A stretch of 64,000 nucleotides of DNA from Desulfobacteraceae bacterium (GTDB lineage Bacteria > Desulfobacterota > Desulfobacteria > Desulfobacterales > Desulfobacteraceae), in the NCBI GenBank assembly GCA_024225635.1, contig JAAEMK010000029.1, forward strand, positions 60,388-124,387. Direction: 5' to 3'. A model generated the notes under the pieces. It ran no database searches. It saw nothing but the letters and a program-made list of their open reading frames with translations, and was not told the origin of the DNA. Made by a program: the position numbers and the translations under genes. The number at the start of each line of letters is the position of its first letter. The first letter of the stretch is position 1. This document shows, in pieces, positions 36,596-45,134 of the stretch.

Positions 36596-38098
36596 ATGGT
36601 CAATACACTTCCTGCACTGGTCATCATCGTTCCTCTTCTTGCGGCCCTCATGGCCGCGGCAGCGGGTTTCATCAACAAGCGGGCCTGCTTTCCCATTGCG
36701 GTCGGGGCATTGGCGGTCGCGTTCCTCGGGGCGGCAGCCCTCCTGGTTCAGGTGGTCAAGACCGGGGTGGCCATTGAGTACCGGTTTGCCGGCTGGGCCG
36801 CTCCCATGGGCATCGTCTATGTGATCGATCACCTGAGCGCGCTTGTGCTGGTGGTGATCACCGGGGTGGCCCTGGTCAACCTTGTTTCAAGCAAGGCGAC
36901 CATCGACCGGGAGTTTGTGGATAAGGAGGGGGCCTTTTACTCCCTTTATGTGCTGTTCACTGCCGGGCTTGTCGGGATGACGGCCACGGGGGATGCATTC
37001 AACCTTTATGTGCTGCTGGAGATCGCCTCCCTGTCCGGCTACGCCCTGATCGGGCTGGGAAAGGCGAGGGCGCCCCTGGCCACCCTCAACTATCTTTTTC
37101 TCGGAACCATTGGCGCAACCTTCTACCTTCTGGGCGTGGGGTACCTTTACATCGCCACCGGTTCCCTGAACATGGCGGATCTCGCGACAATCCTTCCGGG
37201 GATGAAGGACTCCGGCATCGTTCTCTTTGCTTTTATCATCATGCTTTCCGGCCTGTTCGTGAAGATGGCGCTCTTTCCGGTCCACGGATGGCTGCCCGGG
37301 GCGTACTCCCAGTCCTCTTCCCCGGCGGCGGGGCTTATCGCCCCCCTGACCACCAAGGTGACCGTATATATAATGGTTCGGATCTGCCTTAACCTCTTTT
37401 CCGTGGACTACACCTTCAACCATCTCCACGCCGGGGATCTCATGGTGTGGATCGCCATCGCGACCATCGTGTTCGGTTCCCTGTCGGCCCTTGGCCAGAC
37501 CGATTACAAGAGGATGCTCACCTACATCATCATCGCGGAGGTGGGGTACATGGTGGGCGGATTCTTCCTGGGCAACCGCATGGGCATGTCCGGGGCCATT
37601 CTCCACATCGTCAACGACGCCGTGATGACCCTGTGTCTCTTCATGGCCGCCGGGATCTTCCTCTGGAAAACCGGCACCGAGGAGAGGCGGGATCTCAAGG
37701 GGCTTTTTGCCTCCATGCCGTTTACCATGGCGGGCTTTGTGCTGGCCGGCCTCTCCATCATCGGGGTGCCGCCCACATGTGGTTTCTTCAGCAAGTGGTA
37801 TCTTGTGTCCGGCGGCATTGCCGCAGGTCAATATGTTTTTGTCGCGGCCCTGATCTTCTCTTCCCTGGTCAATGCCGTGCTCTTTTTCCGGTTGTTCGAG
37901 ATCTCCTATTTTGAACCCTTTGTCGATCACCACCACGGTTCCGGCCACGGTGGCGCCGGCGTTGTTATCCAGGAAGCGCCCATGGCCATGCTGGTTCCGT
38001 TTCTATTTGTGTCCATCATGCTTCTGGTGCTGGGGCTCTATTCGGGTAGGATCGTCACCAACATCATTCACTTTGCCATACCTGCGGGGGTGATCTAA
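36596..38098 (+). CDS. mrpD: Mrp-type antiporter subunit D (proton-translocating)
   Basis: 500 residues, about 14 membrane helices, NuoN/MrpD-like. It has the conserved Glu in LYVLLEIASLSGYAL and Lys in FVKMALFPVHGWLPGAYSQSS, plus TKVTVYIMVRICL. A His-rich loop (FVDHHHGSGHGGAG) lies near residue 445. It begins 7 bases after mrpC. Confidence 0.88.
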   Translation: MVNTLPALVIIVPLLAALMAAAAGFINKRACFPIAVGALAVAFLGAAALLVQVVKTGVAIEYRFAGWAAPMGIVYVIDHLSALVLVVITGVALVNLVSSKATIDREFVDKEGAFYSLYVLFTAGLVGMTATGDAFNLYVLLEIASLSGYALIGLGKARAPLATLNYLFLGTIGATFYLLGVGYLYIATGSLNMADLATILPGMKDSGIVLFAFIIMLSGLFVKMALFPVHGWLPGAYSQSSSPAAGLIAPLTTKVTVYIMVRICLNLFSVDYTFNHLHAGDLMVWIAIATIVFGSLSALGQTDYKRMLTYIIIAEVGYMVGGFFLGNRMGMSGAILHIVNDAVMTLCLFMAAGIFLWKTGTEERRDLKGLFASMPFTMAGFVLAGLSIIGVPPTCGFFSKWYLVSGGIAAGQYVFVAALIFSSLVNAVLFFRLFEISYFEPFVDHHHGSGHGGAGVVIQEAPMAMLVPFLFVSIMLLVLGLYSGRIVTNIIHFAIPAGVI

Positions 38099-38099
38099 A

Positions 38100-39584
38100 A
38101 TGACAATGGAAACCGTGCTATCTATCAAACCGTTTCTTGCGGTTCTCGTATCCCTGGCCGCCATTCCGTTCATTGTCGGCTCCAGGACCCATAACATGCG
38201 GGAGTCCTGGACCTTTATTGCCGCCATCATCAAGTTTCTGCTGGTGCTCTCCATGCTTCCCATGGTGTTGAAGGGCAAGACCATCGTCTATACCGTGGTC
38301 CAGATCTTCCCCGATCTTGGGATCGCCTTCAGGGTCGATGCATTCGGCATGCTCTTCGCCCTGGTGGCCTCCTCCCTCTGGATCGTCACCTCCATCTACT
38401 CCCTGGGGTATATGCGCGGCCTTGACGAGCACAGCCAGACCCGCTACTTCTCCTTTTTTGCCGTGGCATTGTCCGCAACCATCGGGGTCGCCTTTTCCGC
38501 CAATCTTTTGACCCTCTACCTCTTTTACGAGATGCTCTCCCTTGCCACCTATCCCCTGGTGACCCATCACCAGGACCGGAGTGCAAGAAGTTCCGGCCGG
38601 AAATACCTGTTTTACATCCTGGGCGGCTCCATCGGCCTGGCCCTCCCTGCCATGCTGATCACCTATCATTTTACCGGCACCCTTGACTTTGCCGCCCACG
38701 GCATCATGGCCGGCCATGTCAATTCGGGCCTTGCCCTGGTGCTTTCCCTCATGTTCCTGTTCGGGTTTGCCAAGGTGGGCATCATGCCCATGCATTCCTG
38801 GCTGCCCGCAGCCATGGTGGCCCCAACGCCGGTGAGCGCGCTGCTCCATGCCGTTGCCGTGGTCAAGGTCGGGGCCTTCAGTGTGGTCCGGGTCTTTACC
38901 GGTATCGTGGGGACGGATGTCCTTGCCGGGTTCCACATCAACGGGATTATCTGCGTCATCGCCTCCATCACGGTGGTGGTCGCCTCCCTCATTGCGCTTT
39001 CCCAGGATGAGCTCAAGCGGCGCCTGGCCTTTTCAACAATCGGCCAGCTCTCCTACATCGTCCTGGGGGTGGGGCTTTTGTCCGCCTCGGGCATGACCGG
39101 GGGCATGCTTCACATCGCCATGCACGCCTTTGGCAAGATTACCCTCTTTTTCTGTGCCGGCGCCATCTTTTGCGCCACCGGCATCAAGAACATCAGCCAG
39201 ATGAAGGGGATCGGCCGGCAGATGCCCATCACCATGACCGCTTTTCTGATAGGTTCCCTTTCCGTGGTGGGCCTTCCCCCCTGCGGGGGCTTTATCAGCA
39301 AGTGGTACCTTGTGGTGGGGACCATTGAATCGGGGCAGATGCTGTTGCTCCTGGTGCTGCTGTTGAGTTCCTTTCTCAATGCCGCCTATTTTTTTCCCGT
39401 ATTCTACAATGCATTTTTTCTGAGCGAGCCGGAGATGACCTTTGAAAACCGGGTGTCGGAGGCGCCGATCTGGTGCGTGGTTCCCCTGACCATCACCGCC
39501 GGCATCTCCATGGTTCTCTTTTTCTATCCCCAGCCGTTCCTGAATCTTGCCAAACTTGCGGTTCAATCAATCAATGGAGGCTAG
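38100..39584 (+). CDS. second D-like (NuoM/MrpD) antiporter subunit
   Basis: 494 residues, again a proton-pumping-type subunit: LYLFYEMLSLATYPLV with the helix-5 Glu, FAKVGIMPMHSWLPAAMVAPTPVSALLHAVAVVKVG, and LKRRLAFSTIGQLSY. More NuoM-like than the preceding gene. Starts 1 base after mrpD ends. Confidence 0.88.
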   Translation: MTMETVLSIKPFLAVLVSLAAIPFIVGSRTHNMRESWTFIAAIIKFLLVLSMLPMVLKGKTIVYTVVQIFPDLGIAFRVDAFGMLFALVASSLWIVTSIYSLGYMRGLDEHSQTRYFSFFAVALSATIGVAFSANLLTLYLFYEMLSLATYPLVTHHQDRSARSSGRKYLFYILGGSIGLALPAMLITYHFTGTLDFAAHGIMAGHVNSGLALVLSLMFLFGFAKVGIMPMHSWLPAAMVAPTPVSALLHAVAVVKVGAFSVVRVFTGIVGTDVLAGFHINGIICVIASITVVVASLIALSQDELKRRLAFSTIGQLSYIVLGVGLLSASGMTGGMLHIAMHAFGKITLFFCAGAIFCATGIKNISQMKGIGRQMPITMTAFLIGSLSVVGLPPCGGFISKWYLVVGTIESGQMLLLLVLLLSSFLNAAYFFPVFYNAFFLSEPEMTFENRVSEAPIWCVVPLTITAGISMVLFFYPQPFLNLAKLAVQSINGG

Positions 39585-39589
39585 CGACC

Positions 39590-39709
39590 ATGAACGAGGA
39601 TAAGCAAGAGTTGTCCCACGACCCTGTCCCCGGGTATAAACCTGTATTTCTGGTGGTGTTTGCGGCAAGCGTCATCTACCTTGCCGTGATATTCTTAAGC
39701 TCACTATAG
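39590..39709 (+). CDS. tiny membrane protein of the Mrp operon (39 aa)
   Basis: ATG at 39590 after AATGGAGGCTAGCGACC (good ribosome binding site). 39 residues: a charged N-terminus, then one membrane helix (VFLVVFAASVIYLAVIFLS). Probably an accessory subunit; too short to classify. Confidence 0.6.
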   Translation: MNEDKQELSHDPVPGYKPVFLVVFAASVIYLAVIFLSSL

Positions 39710-39731
39710 ACAAGGAAAAAGGTCTGAGGCC

Positions 39732-39980
39732 ATGGAAAAAGAAAAAACTCATTTGTTTGACAAGCCTGAAAATGTGAGGCGGTTGCTCATCATTTTTTTC
39801 AGCTCGGTAATCCTGCTGTTTATTCTTGATTTTTTCGTGCATAAGCATGCTCACTTCCCCTGGGAAACCTGGCCGGTGTTCTACGCCATCTTCGGGTTTG
39901 TGGCCTGTGTGGTCCTGGTGCTTGTGTCCCGGTTTATTCTGCGTCCCCTGGTGAAGAGAAGGGAGGATTATTATGAATGA
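39732..39980 (+). CDS. small two-helix membrane protein of the Mrp operon (82 aa)
   Basis: 82 residues, ATG after CTGAGGCC. Two membrane helices (LLIIFFSSVILLFILDFFV and WPVFYAIFGFVACVVLVLVS) with a HKHAH loop between. Function unknown; consistently placed among the antiporter genes, suggesting an assembly or structural subunit. Confidence 0.65.
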   Translation: MEKEKTHLFDKPENVRRLLIIFFSSVILLFILDFFVHKHAHFPWETWPVFYAIFGFVACVVLVLVSRFILRPLVKRREDYYE

Positions 39981-40053
39981 GTTGCTGAATCGTCATGGGA
40001 AAAAACAGGAGATTCAACAAAAAGACAGGAGTCGGGAGGATTACCATGGATAA
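39973..40053 (+). CDS. 26-residue micro-ORF with duplicated initiation region
   Basis: ATG at 39973 preceded by GGGAGGATTATT; it ends at TAA 40051-40053, overlapping the start of the next large gene. The peptide is polar (Lys, Gln, Asp, Arg). Its initiation region nearly duplicates that of the next gene at 40046 (GGGAGGATTAYYATG...TGCTG in both). It may be a coupling leader or a duplication artefact. Confidence 0.45.
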   Translation: MNELLNRHGKKQEIQQKDRSREDYHG

Positions 40054-41818
40054 TGTGCTGCCTCCGTTCATGATCTTTATCCTCGGCGCTTTTGTGATAC
40101 CGTTTTTACGGGGCAGGGCGCGTTCGGTCTACGTGGTTGCCCTGCCCGTGGCAGGGTTGATCAACCTGCTGCTCATTCCCGCAGACACGGTAATGACCGC
40201 AACGTTCCTGGACTACCGGCTTACCCTGGTCCGGATCGACCGGTTGAGCCTTGCCTTTGGCTATATCTTTCATATTGCCGCCTTTGTGACGGTGATCTAC
40301 ATTCTCCATGTCAAGAAGAGCCTGGAGTATGTGGCCGGGTTTGTTTATTCCGGGGCGGCCCTTGGGGCCGTGTTCGCCGGCGACCTCTTTACCTTTTTTG
40401 CCTTCTGGGAGACCCTGACCGTGGGATCGGTCATGCTGATCTGGGCCCGGCGTACCAAGGCCTCGTCCGCTGCGGGATTCAGGTATCTGCTGGTCCATGT
40501 GACCGGCGGGCTGACGCTTCTTGCCGGTATCGTCATGATGGTGGTGGAAACCGGTTCCATCCATTTCGGTCTTATCGGGCTCAACGGCCTGGCCTCCTGG
40601 CTCATTTTCCTGGGGATCGGGGTTAACTGTGCCTGGCCGTTTCTCCACACCTGGCTCACCGATGCCTATCCCGAAGCCACCATCGGCGGCACGGTCTTCC
40701 TGAGCGCCTTTACCACCAAGACGGCGGTGTACGCCCTGGCCCGGGCCTATCCGGGAACGGAGCTGCTCATCTGGATCGGGGTCGCCATGGCCGCCTTTCC
40801 CATCTTTTTTGCCGTGATCGAGAACGACCTGAGAAGGGTGCTTGCCTACAGTCTGGTGAATCAGGTGGGGTTCATGGTTGTGGGGATCGGCATCGGGACC
40901 GAACTTGCCCTGAACGGGGCCGTGGCCCATGCCTGTAACGATGTCCTCTTCAAGGGGCTCCTGTTCATGTCCATGGGGGCCGTGATCCACCGGACCGGCA
41001 AGATCAACGCCACCGATCTCGGGGGCCTCTACAAGTCCATGCCCTGGACCGCGGGGTTCTGCATTGTCGGGGCGGCGTCCATATCGGCCTTTCCGTTGTT
41101 CAGCGGGTTTGTGAGCAAGTCCATGGTCATGTCGGCGGCAGGTGAGGGGCACATGGTCGCTGTCTGGCTGGTTCTGCTTTTTGCCTCGGCCGGTGTGTTC
41201 CACCATGCGGGCATCAAGATACCGTTCTTTGCATTTTTCGGCCATGATGCAGGGCACCGGGTCAAGGAAGCGCCGAAGCACATGCTCGTCGCCATGGGCA
41301 TCACCGCTTTTCTCTGCATCTTCAATGGTACCTTTTACAAGCCCCTCTACTCCATTCTGCCTTATCCTGCGCTTTACGAACCCTATACCCTTTCCCATGT
41401 GGTGACCCAGACGGAACTGCTTTTCTATTCGGCCCTGGCCTTTACCCTGCTGCTTCTTTCCGGAATCTATCCCGCCGAGATGCGGGCTATCAATCTTGAT
41501 TTTGACTGGTTTTACAGAAAACCGCTGGTGCGCCTGTCCAACGGGCTTGCAGTCATGCTGAACGGGATGAATAAGGTCATGGACCGGCTGCTGGTCAAGG
41601 AATTCACAGGGGCTGTGAACGAGGCTTCCATCGATGCCACGGCAAGGCTTGCCTGGGTTGCCGTAGTGCCCTTTATCAAAAATAAGGACAATCCGTACCC
41701 GAGGCGGGAAATCTTTAAAAAGAAGCTTGATGCGGCATTTGCAACCGGGACCTCTCCCGTGGGGTTGTTTGCGGCCTGTGCCGGCCTCTTTATCGTGATG
41801 CTCTTTGCGCTTATTTAA
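40046..41818 (+). CDS. third large antiporter subunit (MrpA/D-like, NuoL-type)
   Basis: 590 residues from ATG 40046, the start with GGGAGGATTACC upstream. Membrane protein with LFTFFAFWETLTVGSVMLIWARR (helix-5 Glu), WPFLHTWLTDAYPEATIGGTVFLSAFTTKTAVYAL, and NDLRRVLAYSLVNQVG, all from the proton-antiporter core. The C-terminal 100 residues are amphipathic and NuoL-like. Last gene of the operon; a REP-like palindrome follows. Confidence 0.87.
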   Translation: MDNVLPPFMIFILGAFVIPFLRGRARSVYVVALPVAGLINLLLIPADTVMTATFLDYRLTLVRIDRLSLAFGYIFHIAAFVTVIYILHVKKSLEYVAGFVYSGAALGAVFAGDLFTFFAFWETLTVGSVMLIWARRTKASSAAGFRYLLVHVTGGLTLLAGIVMMVVETGSIHFGLIGLNGLASWLIFLGIGVNCAWPFLHTWLTDAYPEATIGGTVFLSAFTTKTAVYALARAYPGTELLIWIGVAMAAFPIFFAVIENDLRRVLAYSLVNQVGFMVVGIGIGTELALNGAVAHACNDVLFKGLLFMSMGAVIHRTGKINATDLGGLYKSMPWTAGFCIVGAASISAFPLFSGFVSKSMVMSAAGEGHMVAVWLVLLFASAGVFHHAGIKIPFFAFFGHDAGHRVKEAPKHMLVAMGITAFLCIFNGTFYKPLYSILPYPALYEPYTLSHVVTQTELLFYSALAFTLLLLSGIYPAEMRAINLDFDWFYRKPLVRLSNGLAVMLNGMNKVMDRLLVKEFTGAVNEASIDATARLAWVAVVPFIKNKDNPYPRREIFKKKLDAAFATGTSPVGLFAACAGLFIVMLFALI

Positions 41819-41823
41819 CGAAA

Positions 41824-41851
41824 ATGGGGACGGATTTCAAATCTGTCCCCC
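41824..41851. repeat. single REP-like palindrome, family 1
   Basis: A GGGGACGGATTT-C-AAATCTGTCCCC hairpin lies in the 48-base gap between the antiporter operon and the cyclic-nucleotide-binding gene. Could also act as a mRNA 3' end stabiliser. Confidence 0.8.
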
Positions 41852-41866
41852 AAACGGGGGATCTCA

Positions 41867-42349
41867 ATGGTAACAAGGGATGAGTTGAAAAAGAATATAA
41901 TTCTCGAGTATCTGACCGACGACATGCTGGATGAGCTTTCGGCCATCACCATTGTCATCAAGGCTAAAAAGGGTGAGGTGGTCTACAGGGAGGGGAGTCC
42001 GGCCCAGAACGTCTACATGCTGAAATCGGGAAAGATCCTGCTTGAACAGAAAATATCAAAAACCATTGCCGTGACGGTGAACTCCATTGATCCTGGAGAG
42101 TCCTTTGGCTGGGCCTTTCTCCTTGACAAGGGGGCCAATTCCCTTACCGCCACCTGTTGTGAGGATTCTGAAATCTATGTGATCAACCGGGATGTGGTTC
42201 GAAATCTCATGGATGAGGATCATTCCCTCGGCTACATGATGATGAAACAGCTTGGGACGGTGTTGAAGCGGCGGCTGGATCTGCGGACGAGCCAGTTCCT
42301 GAAGTCGGTGAAGAGCCACCCGGACATTACCGGGCTCGAGGAGTGTTGA
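41867..42349 (+). CDS. stand-alone cyclic nucleotide-binding domain protein
   Basis: 160 residues. Residues 10-125 have the CNBD (Crp N-terminal) fold: EVVYREGSPAQNVYMLKSGKILL, then SIDPGESFGWAFLLDKGANSLTATCCEDSEIYVINRD. The phosphate-binding cassette is only partly conserved. A helical end (YMMMKQLGTVLKRRLDLRTSQFL) replaces the usual DNA-binding HTH, so it probably acts by protein contact. It follows the Mrp operon and may sense a cyclic nucleotide for it (inference). Confidence 0.75.
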   Translation: MVTRDELKKNIILEYLTDDMLDELSAITIVIKAKKGEVVYREGSPAQNVYMLKSGKILLEQKISKTIAVTVNSIDPGESFGWAFLLDKGANSLTATCCEDSEIYVINRDVVRNLMDEDHSLGYMMMKQLGTVLKRRLDLRTSQFLKSVKSHPDITGLEEC

Positions 42350-42388
42350 CTCTGATAGGCTGACAATCGGTTGTTTCTGCATAAAAAA

Positions 42389-42419
42389 AGGGGTTACGAA
42401 AAAATTCGTAACCCCTTTT
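42389..42419. terminator. intrinsic terminator after the CNBD gene
   Basis: AAGGGGTTACGAA-AAAAA-TTCGTAACCCCTTTT: a long perfect stem with a T run on the plus strand and an A run before it, so it may work in both directions, also ending the minus-strand tRNA transcript. Confidence 0.85.
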
Positions 42420-42429
42420 GGTGTCTTAG

Positions 42430-42506
42430 TGGTCGGGACGGCAAGATTTGAACTTGCGACCACTTGTCCCCCAGACAAGTGCGCTACCAGACTGCGCTAC
42501 GCCCCG
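42430..42506 (-). tRNA. tRNA-Pro (anticodon GGG)
   Basis: On the minus strand, a full cloverleaf of 77 nt: acceptor CGGGGCG/CGTCCCG (one G-U), D arm GCGC...GCGC, anticodon stem CTTGT/ACAAG with loop CTGGGGG (anticodon GGG), T arm GCAAG-TTCAAAT-CTTGC, and encoded CCA. Reads CCC/CCU proline codons. Confidence 0.95.
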
Positions 42507-42586
42507 ATCGATGAAAGGGCTTATAGCACTGCTTTGCTGAGAGTGTCAAGCAAAAAAAACATAAAGCTCATTTTTATCACCGCCTC

Positions 42587-42745
42587 ACTGGGGGTCAGGC
42601 TTAGTATCACCGGGGTCAGGCTTAGTTTATTGGTGAAATTCTCAATTCTTTGGGTTTAGTCTCAATAAACTAAGCCTGACCCCTAAGATATGCTCAATAA
42701 ACTAAGCCTGACCCCTAAGATATACTCAATGAACTAAGCCTGCCC
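42587..42745. repeat. REP-like cluster, family 2
   Basis: Two forward half-units (GGGGTCAGGCTTAG near 42590 and 42610) face three inverted ones (CAATAAACTAAGCCTGACCCC near 42664-42684 and 42691-42713, and a CAATGAACTAAGCCTGCCCCC variant near 42726-42748). They are spaced about 30 bases apart with AAGATATRCT linkers. Same family as 31288-31500. Confidence 0.85.
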
Positions 42746-42750
42746 CCTAA

Positions 42751-43054
42751 GGCGGTGTCCTCTTAAGGTGCTGTGTCACTGTTGGGACACCCCGGTGCCA
42801 TGGTGGGGTTTTGAATATTTAACCGGTTCCGGGAAATAAAGAATTTGCTTTTTTGACGAAGATCCATTATGCAACATATGTTAATTTTTTATTGTGATCC
42901 GGTTTTTCCCATGCCGGATTTTATATGATGTCTTGCCTGCCCCATTGGATCCGGTTTGAGATGCGTTCTTTATTTCAGCATGAACGCTGGAAGGTTTTCT
43001 GCCTTTACCCGTGACCCGGGGCATTGGAATATTTTTTAAAAAAGGAATCAGGAT
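42751..43054. other. intergenic region before nhaD
   Basis: About 300 bases with no ORF of note. Contains AACATATGTT (a 10-bp palindrome near 42880) and AT-rich stretches; no convincing promoter was identified. Confidence 0.35.
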
Positions 43055-44920
43055 ATGAAGAAAATGTTATTTTTGCTCCTTGCCCTGTTGTTTGCCCCGG
43101 TTTTGGCCTGGGCATCCGGGGGAGGAACCGGCCATGCGGAATTGATCGATTTTACAAAAACCGTTTACGGATATCTGGGGGTAGGGCTATTTGTCTGCGC
43201 CTATGCCCTGGTACCCCTTGAGAACAATATCCATCTTCGCAAGAGCAAGCCCGTGCTCATCGCAGCCGGTTTTATCTGGCTCCTGGTCGCCCTTGCCTAC
43301 CTTAAGGTCGGGGATACCCATACTGCCCACGAAGCGATCCAGCACAGCCTGCTGGAGTATGCCGAGCTGTTTCTCTTCCTCCTCGCTGCCATGACCTACA
43401 TCAATGCCATGGAGGAGCGGAACGTGTTCCAGGCGTTGAGGGCGTTTCTCGTATCAAAGGGGTTTTCCCTCAGGACGCTGTTCTGGATTACAGGCCTTCT
43501 CTCCTTTCTCATCTCTCCTGTTGCGGACAACCTCACGACGGCCCTGCTCATGGGTACGGTGATCATGGCGGTGGGCGGAGACAACAAGAAGTTCGTTGCC
43601 ATCGCATGCATCAACATCGTGGTCGCGGCCAATGCCGGCGGCGCCTTCTCTCCCTTTGGCGACATCACCACCCTGATGGTATGGCAGAAGGGCAAAGTCG
43701 CCTTTCATGAGTTCTTCGATATTTTTGTTCCTTCCATTGTCAACTGGCTGGTGCCGGCCATCTGCATGAACTTTGCCGTTGAAAAGGCCGCTCCCCAGGT
43801 ACTGGACGAGAAGGTCGAGATGAAGTACGGCGCCAAGGCGATCATGGTGCTTTTCCTTTTGACCATCGTTACGGCGGTCAGCTTCCACAACTTCCTTCAT
43901 CTTCCCCCGGCAGCCGGCATGATGCTCGGCCTCGGTTATCTCGGTTTCTTCAGCTATCATATCAAGCGGAAGGAAGGCCGGATGCTTTTTTACGACAACA
44001 TTCTGGGCGCACGGAAAAAGAGTACGTCCCAGACTTCCCTTTCCGTGCTCCAGGGTAAGACCCATGGTCAGATTACCGATCTGGTCGAGGATCTGGCGAC
44101 CCCTGCTTTTATTATCAACAAGGAGCATGTGATTACCCACTGGAACCGGGCCATGGAGGATCTGACCGGTGCGCCCGCCAACGAGCGGATCGGGACTAAG
44201 AAACAGTGGAGCCCCTTTTATCCGGAAGAGCGTCCCTCCCTTGCCGACGTGGTGCTGGAAAAGGGCGTAAAGAGCCTGATCGACAAGTTTTATCGCGGCA
44301 AGCACATGGTCAACGATTTCCTCGAGTCTGCCTATGACGGGTCCGATTTCTATGCCGGCATTGGCGAAAAGGGAACCTGGCTGTCCTTTACCGCAGCTCC
44401 CCTCAAGGATGAGGAAGGTGAGGTGGTGGGCGCCATTGAAACCATTGAGGATGTCTCCGAACTTCAGACGGAGCGGAAAGATTTCGACATCATGGAGAGG
44501 ATTTCCCGTGCGGAATGGGATACCCTGCTCTTCTTCTACGGCGTAACCCTCTGCGTGGGCGGCCTGGGACAGTTCGGTTATCTCAATGTGGTATCCACCT
44601 TCATGTACGGAGACCTTGGTCCCACCATTGCAAACTCACTTGTGGGTGTGTTGTCCGCCATCGTTGACAACATCCCGGTTATGTTTGCCGTCCTCAAGAT
44701 GGATCCTTCCATGTCCCACGGACAGTGGCTGCTGGTCACCCTGACCGCCGGAGTTGGCGGAAGTCTTCTCTCCATTGGCTCGGCAGCTGGCGTTGCCCTC
44801 ATGGGAACCGCCCGGGGGATTTACACCTTTGGTGCTCACCTTAAGTGGGCTCCGGTGATTGCCCTTGGTTATATCGCAAGTATTCTGGTTCACCTGCTCA
44901 TCAATGCGAGCCTGATGTAG
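43055..44920 (+). CDS. nhaD: NhaD-type Na+/H+ antiporter with inserted PAS domain
   Basis: 621 residues. A signal-like segment (1-20) and membrane helices 1-300 carry the NhaD/ArsB core: ISPVADNLTTALLMG and NAGGAFSPFGDITTLMVW. Residues 335-475 form a soluble PAS domain (DLATPAFIINKEHVITHWNRA, ending GAIETIEDVSELQ). The second membrane half then resumes (FLYLNV.. to IVDNIPVMFAVL and GSLLSIGSAAGVALMG). The usual NhaD is about 450-480 residues, so about 140 are extra. The antiporter exchanges Na+ (or Li+) for H+. The PAS domain may gate it by sensing redox, ligand or light. Confidence 0.88.
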   Translation: MKKMLFLLLALLFAPVLAWASGGGTGHAELIDFTKTVYGYLGVGLFVCAYALVPLENNIHLRKSKPVLIAAGFIWLLVALAYLKVGDTHTAHEAIQHSLLEYAELFLFLLAAMTYINAMEERNVFQALRAFLVSKGFSLRTLFWITGLLSFLISPVADNLTTALLMGTVIMAVGGDNKKFVAIACINIVVAANAGGAFSPFGDITTLMVWQKGKVAFHEFFDIFVPSIVNWLVPAICMNFAVEKAAPQVLDEKVEMKYGAKAIMVLFLLTIVTAVSFHNFLHLPPAAGMMLGLGYLGFFSYHIKRKEGRMLFYDNILGARKKSTSQTSLSVLQGKTHGQITDLVEDLATPAFIINKEHVITHWNRAMEDLTGAPANERIGTKKQWSPFYPEERPSLADVVLEKGVKSLIDKFYRGKHMVNDFLESAYDGSDFYAGIGEKGTWLSFTAAPLKDEEGEVVGAIETIEDVSELQTERKDFDIMERISRAEWDTLLFFYGVTLCVGGLGQFGYLNVVSTFMYGDLGPTIANSLVGVLSAIVDNIPVMFAVLKMDPSMSHGQWLLVTLTAGVGGSLLSIGSAAGVALMGTARGIYTFGAHLKWAPVIALGYIASILVHLLINASLM

Positions 44921-44935
44921 AACAAAGAGAGCAAA

Positions 44936-45060
44936 GGGACAGATATAGTCCCCAGGGACAGATATAGTCCCCAGGGACAGATTTCAAATCTGTCCCCAAA
45001 GAACCCGGGACACGGGGACAGATTTTAAATCTGTCCCCAAATGACATGTCCCCAAATGAC
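44936..45060. repeat. REP-like palindromes, family 1, third locus
   Basis: Two copies of the half-unit GGGACAGATATAGTCCCCA stand in tandem, followed by two full palindromes GGGACAGATTT-n-AAATCTGTCCCC (44969-44999 and 45017-45040) and two ATGACATGTCCCCAAATGAC-like fragments. Same family as 8124-8455 and 41824. Confidence 0.8.
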
Positions 45061-45085
45061 AAAAGTGACAAAAGTAACATATGAT

Positions 45086-45117
45086 GCGATAGCCCGGCCC
45101 CATGGCCGGGCTATCGC
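45086..45117. terminator. long perfect hairpin between nhaD and ldcA
   Basis: GCGATAGCCCGGCC-CCAT-GGCCGGGCTATCGC: a perfect 14-bp stem with a 4-base loop, followed by TGTTTT on the plus strand. Likely the nhaD terminator. Confidence 0.7.
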
Positions 45118-45134
45118 TGTTTTAAGGGGGGTAC

